Part shown: in pieces, positions 23,490-35,401 of the stretch
Position numbering within the stretch: the stretch's first letter is position 1
Layout of the letters: each line of letters opens with the position of its first letter
Assembly (NCBI GenBank): GCA_900088475.1
Contig: FLMG01000529.1
Location: 1 to 64,000, forward strand
Source: Hyphochytrium catenoides
Lineage: Eukaryota; Sar; Hyphochytriomycetes; Hyphochytriales; Hyphochytriaceae
DNA length: 64,000 nucleotides
Reading direction: 5' to 3'
Notes under the pieces: generated by a model
What the model saw: the letters and a program-made list of their open reading frames with translations, nothing else
Database searches by the model: none
Told to the model about the DNA's origin: nothing
Translations under genes and position numbers: made by a program

Positions 23490-24965
23490 CTCAACACATG
23501 AGCTCCTTTCCAAGGGCATTCGAGACTGCTGCTGCATGTGCCAAGGAGCATACGAGTCCATCACGGCGCTTGATAAAGGCACGGCGTGGCAAGCCCTTTG
23601 TCAAGGTGTCAGCAACCATGTTATCTGTCCGACGGCCCCTCAGTGAGGTTGTACCTTTGGCCACTTTCTGCTGAGTGAGGTGGTATGTATAGAGAAGTAC
23701 CTTGTCGATTGTGGCTTCCAGCACCCTCCTCAGATGTCATGCATAGATCTGATTGGTTGTCTCCGTAAATGAGTTGTGGGTTTGCCTTTGAAGGTGCCAG
23801 TTGTAGACTGGATAGCCTGGGGGAGTCCCCTGAGCACTGCCTCTCTGGCAGCTTCACAAAGCGCTACGGCTCGGCTTCTGTGCTGGATAATGCCACCAAC
23901 CTCTGCTTCCTATGTTGCCAACTCACACACCCTCCTGCAGTGATGATGACATGCCACATGGTGGACTTGAAGTTTCCATAGATTTGTCCGAGTCCACATC
24001 TGCGTAGCCAGAGACATGAGGCTAGTTAAAGCCCTTGGATTGGTACCTCGTCCAAACAAAATGCCAAGGTCGGAGGTCCCTTCAAGTATCGTCGGACTCT
24101 TCTCGCTGTAGTGGGGGCTTGATCCGGGTACCCTGCAAGCCTTGCAACCATCCCCTCTGCATATGCTATATCGGCTTGGACTCCAACACTGCATACATTA
24201 GACGAGGCCCTGATACATTGCTTGTAGGTCCTGCCGTTGGTTCGATTCCTTACCACTCGGCTGAGGGGGGCCTTCGACAGTCGGAGCTTGGCCCCCATTG
24301 CGGTGTGCACTCCCATCCAATTCGTCACCTGGTAGCGTTCGAGGATCCCTCTAGTACGCGCGGTCCAATCCAGACCTACCTGGAGCTGGTGTACGATGAC
24401 GCAGCGGGAAGGGCTGGTTGCGTTTGGAAAGATAGGCAAGGTGTGCAGGGTTAAAAGGTCCCTCTACAGACTGGAACAAGCCCCAAGAGTAATTAACGAG
24501 AGCCTTGTGGATGACAGTCTGTACTACCTTAAGTGTGGCGAAGCCCTGACACTGGTCATCTCCTACCAGTAGTCATTAGCGCATGCTGAAATTGTCATTA
24601 GGCTAGGGAACAAAGACTGCGTGCGGAGTTCAAAGTGAGTGGGAGAGATTGGCTTCTTTCTGGGCATGGCGATCGTTTGAGGATCTGCATGCCTAGGAGG
24701 AAGCTAACCTCTCCTTGCTTGGTCATTTAACCTCTCCAGCATAATAGCCGATGACTAGGAGGTCATCAACGTACTCTATGACCAGTGTCAGATCTTGTCC
24801 ACCCTTGAGGTAGTGTAGACAGTCATCCCCTAGCTATGGCGATACCCCTCAGCGACTAAAAGCCTAGATAGCCTTTCCTGCATACTCTGGAGGCTTGTTT
24901 GAGTCCATAGAGGACCTTTTAAGCTTGCACACCTCCCGTTGCCATGCGCTGCAGCAGTAGTCAGT
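23490..24965 (-). mobile_element. degraded Ty1/copia retrotransposon, reverse transcriptase to RNase H
   Basis: Minus-strand fragments in several frames follow the copia polymerase order: VCKLKRS then a decayed LYGLKQA-like block (about 24930-24890); LTLVIEYVDDLLVIGYYAGE, the YVDD catalytic motif (24790-24730); GEVSFLLGMQI (24715-24680); TRGILERYQVTNWMGVHTAM and the ADIAYAEGMVARLAGYPDQA block (24370-24110); RRVRRYLKGPPTLAFCLDE (24095-24040); an RNase H part including PQLIYGDNQS (23780-23750); and NMVADTLTKGLPRRAF near the end (23630-23585). Stops and frameshifts break the frame, so it cannot be active. Gag, integrase and LTRs were not found. Confidence 0.8.
24436..24574 (+). mobile_element. 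inverted copia reverse-transcriptase fragment
   Basis: On the opposite strand to the surrounding element, a frame reads KVCRVKRSLYRLEQAPRV, then DDSLYYLKCGEALTLVISYQ before a stop. This is the copia VC(R/K)LKKSLYGLKQAPR block followed by the region before YVDD. It therefore duplicates, in inverted orientation, the RT segment at about 24930-24780. It separates the two halves of the minus-strand element. Confidence 0.72.
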
Positions 24966-27606
24966 TCTTTGTCCTACAGCCCTACTTCACAGAGGTGGAT
25001 AAGGCGCAAGATACCAACAGCTGCTACAGCGCACTATACTCGTAGGCCTGTACTTCTCTGCTAACGCCTTGGAAGAGACCGCTGTTCTGCTGACGACATG
25101 AATAATGAGGTGCTCTAGCTCAACACCGCAAGGTAAAAATGTCAGAATCTCTAGGTAACCGTCCGTCTTCAACAGGTTCTTTATTTGTTGATGAGACCAG
25201 GACATTATGACGAGGAAATAGCAGAAGAGATGGCGTTCGCCATCTAGGAGGCACTCGCTCTGTTAGTATAACCGTGGATCTTTTCTCGATTTCCAGCATT
25301 TTCAGCTTCTCTTCATTTATGGACCTATAAGCCAATACCGGTCATGGCTCTGTGTGCGGCGAGAACTCTTGAGCCGATTCTGCTTAAGCAGGTTGGCAGT
25401 AATAAATGAAGTTATTATGCTAAGAATCAGAGAAGAGGCTACAAAGAGATAAACTGAGGGAAGATGAACAGAGGAGAAACTAGACCTTATAAATAGATAA
25501 TGAAGAAAGACAAACATTGTAATCAGGGTTCAGCAGAGGAGGAGAAAAGGAAGAGGAGACTGATATTGTCTCCGTCAACGGTGAGACCATAAGCTGTTGT
25601 CCACTTTGCCGCACGAAGAATTATTGTCCATGACCAAGCATCAGCATAATCGTGTCTTATCAATTAGAAGTGCCTTCTTCTTCTCTCTATCCTATCATCC
25701 GCCGTTCAATGAAACATTATTATTAAAAATACATAGTACATGTAGCAACAGCGCTTGTACGAGGACGAAAAGAGAGAGAAGGCAGGGATGCTTTTGAAGC
25801 CAGTGTTGAGTCTCCGTCTTCACTTTGCTAGCTCCTAGCCAGAAAGCGGTACAATGCTTGGCAAGACACAACGTCTAGTAATAACGCTTTGGAATAGAAC
25901 TACAGAGGTTCCGATCTTAGAGGGTTTGAGATAGTTCTAGACCCCTCGTTGCTATTTTTCTGTCTGTAGTCAGAACTTCAAAGGCAAAGGCAAGACAAAT
26001 TTATCTTTTGAGTCCAAAAACCGTGTAGGATGCGTTGGCTACAGATGAATAATGACACGGACCCGCCCATCTGGCTCTCTCGGTGAACAGTCAATGCTTG
26101 CTAATGAACAGCAAAAGCGGTGGTCCTCGGTCGTCTTTTGCAGTCTTTAGTTCTACATGCCACCACAATGATTATGCTATTGTAGCGTCTACGTACTGAA
26201 CACTCAACACTCAACCAATCGCAGAAAGTCGGTGAGGTGGGAAGTAGGAAGCAGGGCAGTCCAGCTGATGGCCTGGATGTACCTGTACAGCACTGTGTCA
26301 AGCTGCATACAGAAAGAGACAGTGAGCGGTAGAGGTACTGCTGGTACTATTAGACTGGTGTAGCAACATCGAGTCAGAGAGTAGAGAGATATCAAGAGAA
26401 CTCGTGCTTTTCGACTTCCCTGCCAATTTTCCAGTTTGACCAACTGGCTACCTACTTGCAACCATTTTGGCTGTGCTCACAAGTACTGTCCACAGTAGTA
26501 GCCAAGCTTGTTTGTGTGCCAAGTCATTTGTATCCACGAGGAAGAGCCAGAAGGAAGAGGATCGGCATCTTCTGGCTCGTTTTCTCTCTTCTTTTCCTGT
26601 GTTCTTGTGCAACTCTGTAAAAATCCCTAAGATCACCTAAGAAATCCTATTTGACCACCACCCAAAGCAAACAAAGACTTAAACCTAAGAAAGGGCCATG
26701 ACTACGACTCACTCTGTATGCACCAAACCTCGCAAAAGTATCATCAGACGGATGGCGGGACGCGAAACCTTCCGTTTGAGAGAGGCGGAAACAAGGGCGA
26801 TGCTGTGGTTGAGAGGAGGAGGGAAGTTCTTTGAGTTACTGAGCGCCTTGGGCCAGCTCTCTCTCTCCATCGCCTTATGGATGACCGCTAACCAGGGTTT
26901 ACCAAAACCGAACTTGGTTGAAACATTCCCTGCAAGCTATAGTGCTGAAAGTTACCTGAGGTGAAATGATATTAGGAAGATGGAAATATTCGTACCATAT
27001 TAAGCTTTCATCGCTTTTTTGCCTTGAGCGTTTCTTTGTGTGCTGACTGTGCTACAAAGTGCTTAGTAAACTTTCTGGTGCAGTCCGCGCTCCTCTTCCG
27101 CTGTCTCTCTCTTAGAGAACCCACCGCATACCTTCCCTACTATTTTTCCCTTCCCCGTCTCTCAAGGGTTCTTCTCTAAGTAAACCAAGCAGCCAAAAGG
27201 GAAAACATTCAGTACGCTCTTTCAACCGAAGAACCTCGCTCTTTTACCTTTCAGACCAAGAAAGAACCAACCAAGCCGTCAACTTCCCTTCTCTCTTTTG
27301 TCTCTCTTTTTCCCTCTCTTCGTGCCCCTCTTCCCTTCTTCGCTTTTATTGCTGCTGTTGCTGCTTCATGAGGAGTGTACAGTATGATTGAAAGTGACGA
27401 AACTCTTGGGGCGGACAGATCGGTCCTTCCAGGTGTGCTTCTTGAGCAGTCACTATACAATTTGTTGTGTCCAGGCTACCACAACTGCTCCAAGGACTTT
27501 TTGTCCTGTCCGCCAAGGCGTGCTTACTGCTAGCCGTCGCTTAGCGCCAACATTCTTGCCGCCACTTAGCAACTTGCCCACACCTGGCCTCAATCCTTCT
27601 AGCACA
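24966..27606. other. gene-poor region and pyrimidine-rich 5' flank
   Basis: No conserved gene was found. About 25300-25760 is AT-richer than the rest. An 88-codon frame at 26698-26964 (MTTTHSVCTKPRKS, with one hydrophobic stretch) is the only candidate and has no family match. About 27090-27360 is strongly CT-rich on the + strand, directly upstream of the next + gene. Confidence 0.4.
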
Positions 27607-28218
27607 ATGGCGCAGCTTGCTATGGTGAAGCCCATCGATTCCACGGCGCTGGATAACAGCTCGAGGATTCTCAAGAGACGAAGCTACAGCGGTGACAGCA
27701 AAATGAGCTACCCTCTACCTAAGAGATCCAAGGCCTTTCTGGATGACATCATGTACCTCGATCCGTACCACCGCTTCTTGGAGGTTCAACTCCAGGAGAA
27801 AAAGCTTCGCAATCTGGATAGGATCGTAGCTGAGAAAAGAGTAGAAGCCCACTCGTTGTGGAGCCAAGGTCTACTAGAAGAATCCCTTGCAGAGATGGCA
27901 AAGTCAGAGACCATCCTGGCTAAGCTTGTAAAGGAGATTCGGTCCCTTGTGCTCGTCAAGTGCCACATGATGCGGGAGTACGAGCTGGAGGAACAAGACC
28001 CTGTTCTCGACGATGACCAGGAGGATGACGACACCAAACCCAGAAAGTCAAGAAAGAGAGTGCAGTTTAGCGAAGTTGCTGAAGTCATGGGAAGTGCAGA
28101 CCCACAGGTGGATAGAGAGCCGATCAACGTAGACCCAGCTCCTCTAGCTGAGAGACTGCTGATCAGGTGTGCGAGAGAGCTTCCAATGGGCCCTAACATG
28201 ATGGGAAAGCACTTATGA
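27607..28218 (+). CDS. coiled nuclear-type protein with an RVxF-like PP1-docking motif
   Basis: Single-exon frame of about 203 residues starting MAQLAMVKP in the context ACAATGG. The frame is also open upstream from 27388, so a longer product is possible. Features: a basic cluster PLPKRSK (NLS-like); a central helical region of about 100 residues (HRFLEVQLQEKKLRNLDRIV, AEMAKSETILAKLVKEIRSL); an acidic run EEQDPVLDDDQEDDD; and KPRKSRKRVQFSEVAEVM. K-R-V-Q-F fits the [RK]-V-x-F docking consensus for protein phosphatase 1 and sits between basic and acidic residues as is typical. The PP1 role is inferred from the motif only. No family was recognised. Confidence 0.7.
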   Translation: MAQLAMVKPIDSTALDNSSRILKRRSYSGDSKMSYPLPKRSKAFLDDIMYLDPYHRFLEVQLQEKKLRNLDRIVAEKRVEAHSLWSQGLLEESLAEMAKSETILAKLVKEIRSLVLVKCHMMREYELEEQDPVLDDDQEDDDTKPRKSRKRVQFSEVAEVMGSADPQVDREPINVDPAPLAERLLIRCARELPMGPNMMGKHL

Positions 28219-29660
28219 GCTCAACTCCCGGATGTTACCATTTATTTATTATGCCATAGAACTATTTATTTTCTAGACGCTAGATCCTTCCTCGGGCCAG
28301 AGTTCGTGCTAGATAACCCGCGATGACCCTCATTACTAGCCAAATATAAAGATTGAGCTCAGCATGCAGCGTTACCTTCGAGACGTCTGGTTCTGTTCTC
28401 TCTCACTCCTAAAGTTTATTTCCTCAAATAATCAATGCGGCTCTGCCAGGCAATGGATTGTCCAACAGAGGCATCTTCTCTAGTCATTACTATCTTACGT
28501 CTCCTTCGGCACTCGTCGTCACTTTTAGGCGGCCGCTCGTGCCTCCTTTGTGTTACATCCTTCCTGTCTGGCTTATTACAGAGAGACGTTGTAAACAGGC
28601 TGGCTTATGAAAAAAGACATTGTTCATTTTATTCTTGCTGATGATAACGAGGTGCATTATCTTAGTGTTAGCGTATCTCAACCTTCAGCTCACACATTGC
28701 ATTAACCGAATGCGATTCGCCGGAGTGCTGTGGCAAAAGTATTGGCCCCAGCAATACTTTGACACCAAACTTGCGCTACTGCTCATGAGATGCTAAGATT
28801 ACGTGCTTAATACCTCATGGATTCTCATCCTGGGCCCCTAAATTTTTTTGTTCTCTTATCAGTGTGGAAGGATAGCTGTGTAGCACAGCAAGAAGCTCAT
28901 TCATCACATCAGGTGTATCATCACCTTTCGCCCACAGTGCCCCACACCGCGGTTCTACCTCTCTCAGAGCAGTCCACTATCCAGTTCAGGGACCTCTGTT
29001 TCCTGGGTGGTGCCCGCATACCAAGCTCTTAGTCCATTTCTTAGATAATCTGAGGTCTCACTGAGCTTAGGCTCAAGGAGACGATAGCTGAACCTGCAAG
29101 AAGCAGCGCCTGTCTCAAACTATTTGTAGGAGACGGAGTGGGTTATTGCGAAAGGACCCACGCATCTGGTATATACCGCCCCGGTGTCATCTCGTCTTTT
29201 TGGAAGAGTAACACAAAGAGTAAAGAGCCGGAATGGTATCTACCATGGCGTTACAGAATAATACACAGAGCCTGAAGTTCTTTGTTAGAGGCGAGGTTGG
29301 TTCTGAATGATGTCGGCCGTCGTAGGGCCCAGAACAGTGCAGGCTCGAGGAAGAAAGAGTAGAAGCCAAAGAAGAGCAAGCTCTTAGGCGGATATAGAAG
29401 CGCTTCGTATCTTCCTCTCTGCTCCTTTCTCCTTAATAAGCTCCACGAGCGCAGGAGATTATCGCAGAGGAAGGTCTGACCCTGGACGCTAGGCGAGGGG
29501 CTATGAGAGAGAATGACCGTATCTTGGTAGAGAGTGGGACCAAGAACCATGTAAAGGCCACTCTTCCAAGGAAGGCAGGCTTACTTGAAGGCGCTCTGGG
29601 GTGTTTCCGGTTGAAACGTCGCCTTGTAGTTTAAGAAGCATTCGCCAACAAGCAAAAGCT
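28219..29660. other. intergenic region
   Basis: 3' flank of the RVxF gene and 5' flank of the EF-hand/LRR gene. The open frames are short and without family resemblance. A modest CT-rich stretch lies near 29410-29435. No RNA gene was recognised. Confidence 0.45.
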
Positions 29661-32600
29661 ATGGGCCGGCCGGCTGCTGCCACAGGCCCAAGAAGATTGG
29701 AGGACGTGACAGTCAAGGAGGCTGCTCTCCTCTCCCTTTCCAAGACAATCTCCCTCACTGGCAAGCTCAGGGTAAGCTGTCTCTCTCTTTCTTTGTCTCT
29801 TGGGGTAGTGCTACTTTCCTGGACTCACTGCTTCCCTTACTAGCTTGTCCGGTATGTCCGGGAGGTACCTACAAAGCGCTCTACGATCTTATCTTCGGAT
29901 GATGGCGGCAGCCAGCTGGAGACTCGCTGGAGATATTCATTCACTGACATCAAACTTCTCAACAATAACCGGGTTCCGCTCTATTTGTACTTCACTAAGA
30001 GCCAACCGTCCTCTTCAGATGCTTTTCGAGAACATCTCCATAATTATGGCAAGGAGATGCTGCTCGATAATGGGGTCGACGGCCAGGTCGGTCATCGAGA
30101 TGGTCGTCGCCGAAGCATAGTGAATTGACCAGTGTTTCTCTTCTCATTTAGTTCTCGGGTTACCGGGTGCAAGACGACTTCATTCAAGACTGCCCTTTCA
30201 ACGACCCGCTGGTCTATAAAGGTTTCTGGCATCTCAACCGTCCTCTTGCCCTCTTTGTATGCGGCCTTCTCAGCCATGCTGCTCCTTTTTTATCCTTGTT
30301 CGCATGGTTGTTCAGCCGTGGTCCTTTGCAAGCCAGCCCGGGTGCCACCGAAAACGGCACTTCCGGTCATATACGGAATGGGCGTCTTCCAGAACTATGA
30401 CGCAAGCAAGACCAAAGCGGTATTTCTTCGCTGATGACAGGTGCAATCATAGACTGTAAACGCCTCTAACGTCAATTCAGCTAAAAGTAGGGCTTCAACG
30501 GCGACGGGAGCTAGTGAAGAAGCAGCTAGCAAAGCTTGAGGCGGCGAATGCGAAGAAGAGGTTTACGTTTTGGAGTCAGAAGAGTACGTTAATCAGGCCC
30601 TGTGAGTTAATTAAAATCGTTAGGTTAGGCTTACTTACTGTTTGTTCTTCAAGCCGAGGTCGAGGAAAACCAACAGAAGCTCTTGGATGAGATGATTGAA
30701 GCAGCGCAGGCAACTTTCAAGAAGTACGATGAGGATGGATCGGGCACTGTCGATTTCGAAGGTAAGGGGCTGCCTTTAAATTGTAGGCGCTATCGTCGCC
30801 TTGCCTCAGAATCTTTGCAGAGTTCCTCAACATGTTGGAGCACATGGACTGCAACATTATTATGCCGGTAAGAAAGGAACGATGCATAGTACTGATCACC
30901 TATGTTAATGAGCCGTAATCATTCTCAAAAGCATGCTTACGAGGTCTTTCGAGCTTGTGATGATGAGAAGAGGTAAGGGCGTATGCGCCGCTGCGACCTG
31001 TCGCTTGGCTCTAACACTTACAGATTTCATCAATCCACGGCGGACTATGACTCCCAACCATCACTTCAATCTTGTGTCTGACGGCGATTGAAGCGGAGTT
31101 CTGGATGAAGAATATCCTTTCCAGCGACCCTAGCTCGCCCTGTATCCCACGTTTCTGCTCTAGTTCAATCGTTCTATCCTTGACTCCCCGAATCTACCCA
31201 GTTCAGTACTGTGCTTTATATGATCAACAAACTGCAGCAGTCCAGCATCTGGAACAAAGACAAGAAAATCTTCTCGAAACTCCTTCCAAATGACGCTCTC
31301 GTCCTTTTTGATGGTATGGAACTATTTTTGGATACTCAGTCTGTTTATGTTGCAAGGTCTCACCTCGTCTTCTCTTTTCTCCCTGCTCGGGCCACTTTTA
31401 GATGATGGAGACTTTCGACTCAGCAAAAGTGAGTATGTTGAAGCCATGCGGACGTTAGGTATCACTCTCAGCCTACAATACACTCTGGAGAAGGTGTTTG
31501 ACGAAGTGGATCAGACCGGTACTGGTCGGATTGGATCTACGGAGTTCAAGGTACGGTCCTATATCCTAGGTAATTTGCGCATGCTATTGCGCAGGGCTGA
31601 CTCTTCTTAACGCCATCAGAAAGCTTTTGCACTTTTAGTTAACCCTTACAAAGAACTGGAAAGCTTGAGGAAAAGATTACCCAGCACCAAGGGTACAGTC
31701 CTATTCCTCGATATGCCCATGACCGTTAGACATTTCATCAGCGTTCTGTCTCTGCTGTCCTCCTTCCCACCAGAGTTCCCCAAGTATGAAAAGGACGAGG
31801 ATGATGAGATCTTGCGAGGTTGCCTCCAGCAAGCTCTAGATTTGGAGGAGTCTTCCCGATCTCGTAGACTGTTAGAGGTTAAGAAGGAAGCGGAAGCAAT
31901 GAAAAGGTTATGCAAAATCCTACCGCGTGCGAGTCGCTTCTAAGGATTTGTTCGGTCCTCCTGAGACGGTCATCTCTTATTACTTGTACAGGAAAGCTCG
32001 TATGGAACGAGATAGAGTACAAAGACAGCGGAACTCAGTTTATGACCGTGAGCGCCTGCAGATCAAAACCGAAAAGGTCTTTAGCCATGAGAGTAGATTC
32101 ATGTCGAACCTGCACCACGCCTCTCACACTGTGACCAGGCTTTGAAGGCGAAAGAGTCTCAGTTGAGGAAGAAAGCTGAGAAGGAGAGGCGGCACCAGCT
32201 CAAAGTAGAAGAAGCGCAGCTTCAGAAGCAATGCCAGGTTACTTGCCATTTCTCCGTTGGAAACACTCCTAAAGAGCGCTGATTCGTATCGCTTGTATGT
32301 AGGAAGACGCTGAATTTCGAGAGCAAATGGTTACCTCAGCAACGCAAAACAAGCTAGAAACCATCCGAAAGATTCGTGAGAACGAGATGGCGCGAGTGGA
32401 CGGTGACCGCCTGGATCTCCACGGATCGTCAGTATCCCTCCCTTCTCTACTGGCACTCTTCTCCTCATTCCCCTTCTCCTTCCATGTTATTCTCTAGTGT
32501 CCATGTACGCCTTCTTGAGCCTATTCTATCCGCAAGCCACATGTTGTATAGTGACATCCGCAGGCTTCTTCGAGCTAAGGGTTGATCCTCTCTTATACTA

Positions 32601-35401
32601 TCCCAATACTATCCCAAACACTCGTAGGTCGTTGGAAGAGGTGCCTCAATGGCTGTACAAGTCCAAGGACGCACTTCAGTGGCTGCGAAGTCTGTACGTC
32701 CTGGATCTTAGCTCCAATGCGCTACGAACCCTTCCTGGGCCATTTCTCTACCAGTGTGGCTGGCTGAAGAAGTTGGATCTTGGTCATAACCATCTTACCT
32801 CTCTTCCGGTAAGCTATCGACCTTTGATGCTATGAAATACCCCTTACAGGTCATTGTTCGTCGTCGTCAACTCGTCTCCTCTTACAGCCAGAGATTGGAG
32901 ATATGACGGAGCTCCAGATCCTTCTTCTACAGGACAATAGGCTTACCAGCATTCCTGATAGCATGGGACGTCTGTCAAATCTCGAATATTTAAACCTTTC
33001 GGCGAATCATATTAGGGAGCTCCCCCGCTTTGACGCGCTTACCGCGCTGAAGAAGCTCGACCTTCAGGTAGGAAAGCCTCAATTTCCATTTAGGAGAGGG
33101 AAGATTGTTTTACCATTCTCTTCTCTTGTTTCTCTTTTCCTGCGTCGTCTCCCGTATCTAATTGTGTGCAATTAGGGCAACGAGCTGAGGCTAATCGATA
33201 AGGACACCTTTCCTTCAATGAAATCTCTATCTTCCCTCTTGTTGCAACGAAACTTGTTGGAGAAGCTTCCGGATGAGCTTTTCCACCTGCGGACACTGTC
33301 ACAATTAGGTGTGCCAATGACAATAATGCTAACTAAGTCAAAAGCGACGAAAAAAGTGTGGAGAAAAAGTAGTGAGATGAAGGGACCTGTGCCCAGCCGC
33401 ATAGGGACTTACTAAAGCCTCTTGGGTCCCTTTTTATTATAGACTTCTCGCACAATCGTGTGCGAGTGCTCCAAGCTCCACAGACCGAAATGCCAGCCTT
33501 AACTACCTTGAATGGCTCTCATAACGGCATGCTCTCCATTAATGGTGATCTCTTTGCTGGAACTCCCAAACTTCAGGTACGTTATCGCTTCCCATCTCCT
33601 CTTTTCAAGGTCTGTTTCTGATGAGTTCCTTCGATGGTAGGATCTGGTGCTGGCGCACAACCAGTTAGAGTCTCTGCCTGAATCGCTTGCCTCTTGCTTC
33701 TCTTTAGTCCGAATTGGGCTTCGGGGTAACAGGTACTTCTGGCCCTCGACTTTCACGTGCATTGGTGTTTCACCCATTGCAATGTACTTCATAATCTACC
33801 GGCGTGACACTTCCAACCGGATGTTTTAGGATCTCGCGGATAGAATCAGAACTTCTGCGCCACATGGAGCGAATAGAGATGCTTGATCTTCGCCAGAACC
33901 TGTTGACATTCCTTCCTCCGGAGCTGGGTCTAGCCACCTCCCTTCGGAGCCTAGAGCTAGATAATAATCCCCAGCTAGGAATGCTTCCTTCAGAAGTAAG
34001 GCGAGAAATTTCCAAGACAGTAGCTATGGCGTAGACGTTTTGGTCTCCAACAGTGAGCTAATTTGACATGCTGATCATTAGGTCGGAGCTCTTAAAGTTC
34101 TGGATAGAATGGACTGTTCTGACTGCGCCCTTCTCGAGCTCCCACATGACCTCTGCTTCATCACTTGTCTAAGGTCACTCACGGTGAAGGTTTGAACCTC
34201 TATGGCTATACTCAACGCTCTTTTACGCTATTCACGTCATTCTTGTTTACAGGGCAATAGACTTTCATTTCTGCCGCCGTCCTTCGTGTCTCTTATCGGA
34301 CTGCAGGAGTTGAATCTATCGCGCAATGCGTTCATAGAACTTCCAGAAACAAGCTCAATGTGGTGCTTGAAAGGACTACGGGTATTGAACCTTTCCGAGA
34401 ACAAGCTCCGAAGGCTTCCACAGCGAGGACCAGACAAACTCGAGCAGCTTAGAGAACTTATCCTAACTGCTAACTGTCTAGTTGATCTGCCTCTATGTCT
34501 AACACGCTTACGAAACCTTAGGAAGCTCAGTAAGTCCAATGTCCTCACAGAAGAGGCTTTGCAGCTTGATTATCCTATATTCTGGCTTTCGACAGGAGTC
34601 AGTGCTCCTCTCTAAGCAATTCTTCTCAGGCATCCGAAACAATCGTCTGCGTGCGGTTCCTCCGCAAATGGGGCAAGTATTGCTAGGGCTTGAGGAATTT
34701 GACGCGGAAGGCAATCCCTTTGAAGATCTGCCGTCCGAGTGCATGCGTGGATATCGGTACAAAGCTCGTGAGGTTTATAACGGCGCCACCGTAGACACAG
34801 TAACGAGGTATCGAGTCATGGATTCCTTGTCTAGTGTTCCTAGCTGGAGGCTCTGTACGTCGCTTGTCTGACTTTTGCATGGCCAGGAGGATAAGTCCGG
34901 CTGTTCTCGACTGGGCTGTGAAGTTTGGATTCTTCTACGAGACGGCAGAGCAAGTCTGGAACGAAAAGAGCGAGTTATACCTCAACCTGGCGGAGGACAG
35001 TAACGACTTCCTGGAGCGGGTAGGATACCCGACGAAATGACATTGCAAGATAGCTGACTTGTACACTGAGACCTTTATATTAACTCGTTCCTTTATCCAA
35101 CTAGGTGAAGAGAAGTCTGCAAGGTACTGAGCCACAAAACCCAGATACCGATACTGCAGCGCTGAATCGAGCCATCTTGGACGTGTTCTACAATGCAATG
35201 GCCCAGGGATCAATCTTTGCCTATCATACGATATCTGGAAGAGAAGATAAGCGGCGACGAGAGAAACAAACAGATGTCATAGAATATCGAAGGAGAAGCA
35301 TTGCAGAGGTCGTAAAGGGAGATGCTAAGGCTCTCACTGAACTATACCTCATGATGGGCGAAGAATACCTCTCGAGACTGGCTTTTCGAGAGGATCACTA
35401 G
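29661..35401 (+). CDS. EF-hand / coiled-coil / leucine-rich-repeat protein
   Basis: A many-exon gene whose exons join in frame from MGRPAAATGPRR (29661) to TAG 35399-35401. The order is: an unknown N-terminal region (TRWRYSFTDIKLLNNNRVPL; KPARVPPKTALPVIYGMGVF); a basic coiled segment; an EF-hand (FKKYDEDGSGTVDFEEFLNM, loop split by an intron at about 30762-30820); a second EF pair including FDEVDQTGTGRIGSTEF (31495-31550); a charged coiled coil (31790-32390); then LRRs from about 32626 to 34770, about 14 or more repeats of LxxLxLxxNxLxxLP type (e.g. LRSLYVLDLSSNALRTLP, LQILLLQDNRLTSIP); and a helical C-terminus. EF-hands bind calcium and LRRs bind protein partners, so a calcium-responsive scaffold is likely. 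Exons at 31866-31992 and 32125-32140 were joined by frame. It could be two genes, but no stop or start intervenes. Confidence 0.78.

Noticed and set aside
23260-23646. Plus-strand frame of 128 codons
   Set aside because: It lies antisense to the copia RNase H remnant and has no protein-like pattern.
24230-24260. GGTTCGATTCC resembling a tRNA T-loop
   Set aside because: No acceptor or anticodon stems flank it, and on minus it codes the copia segment VVRNRTNGR.
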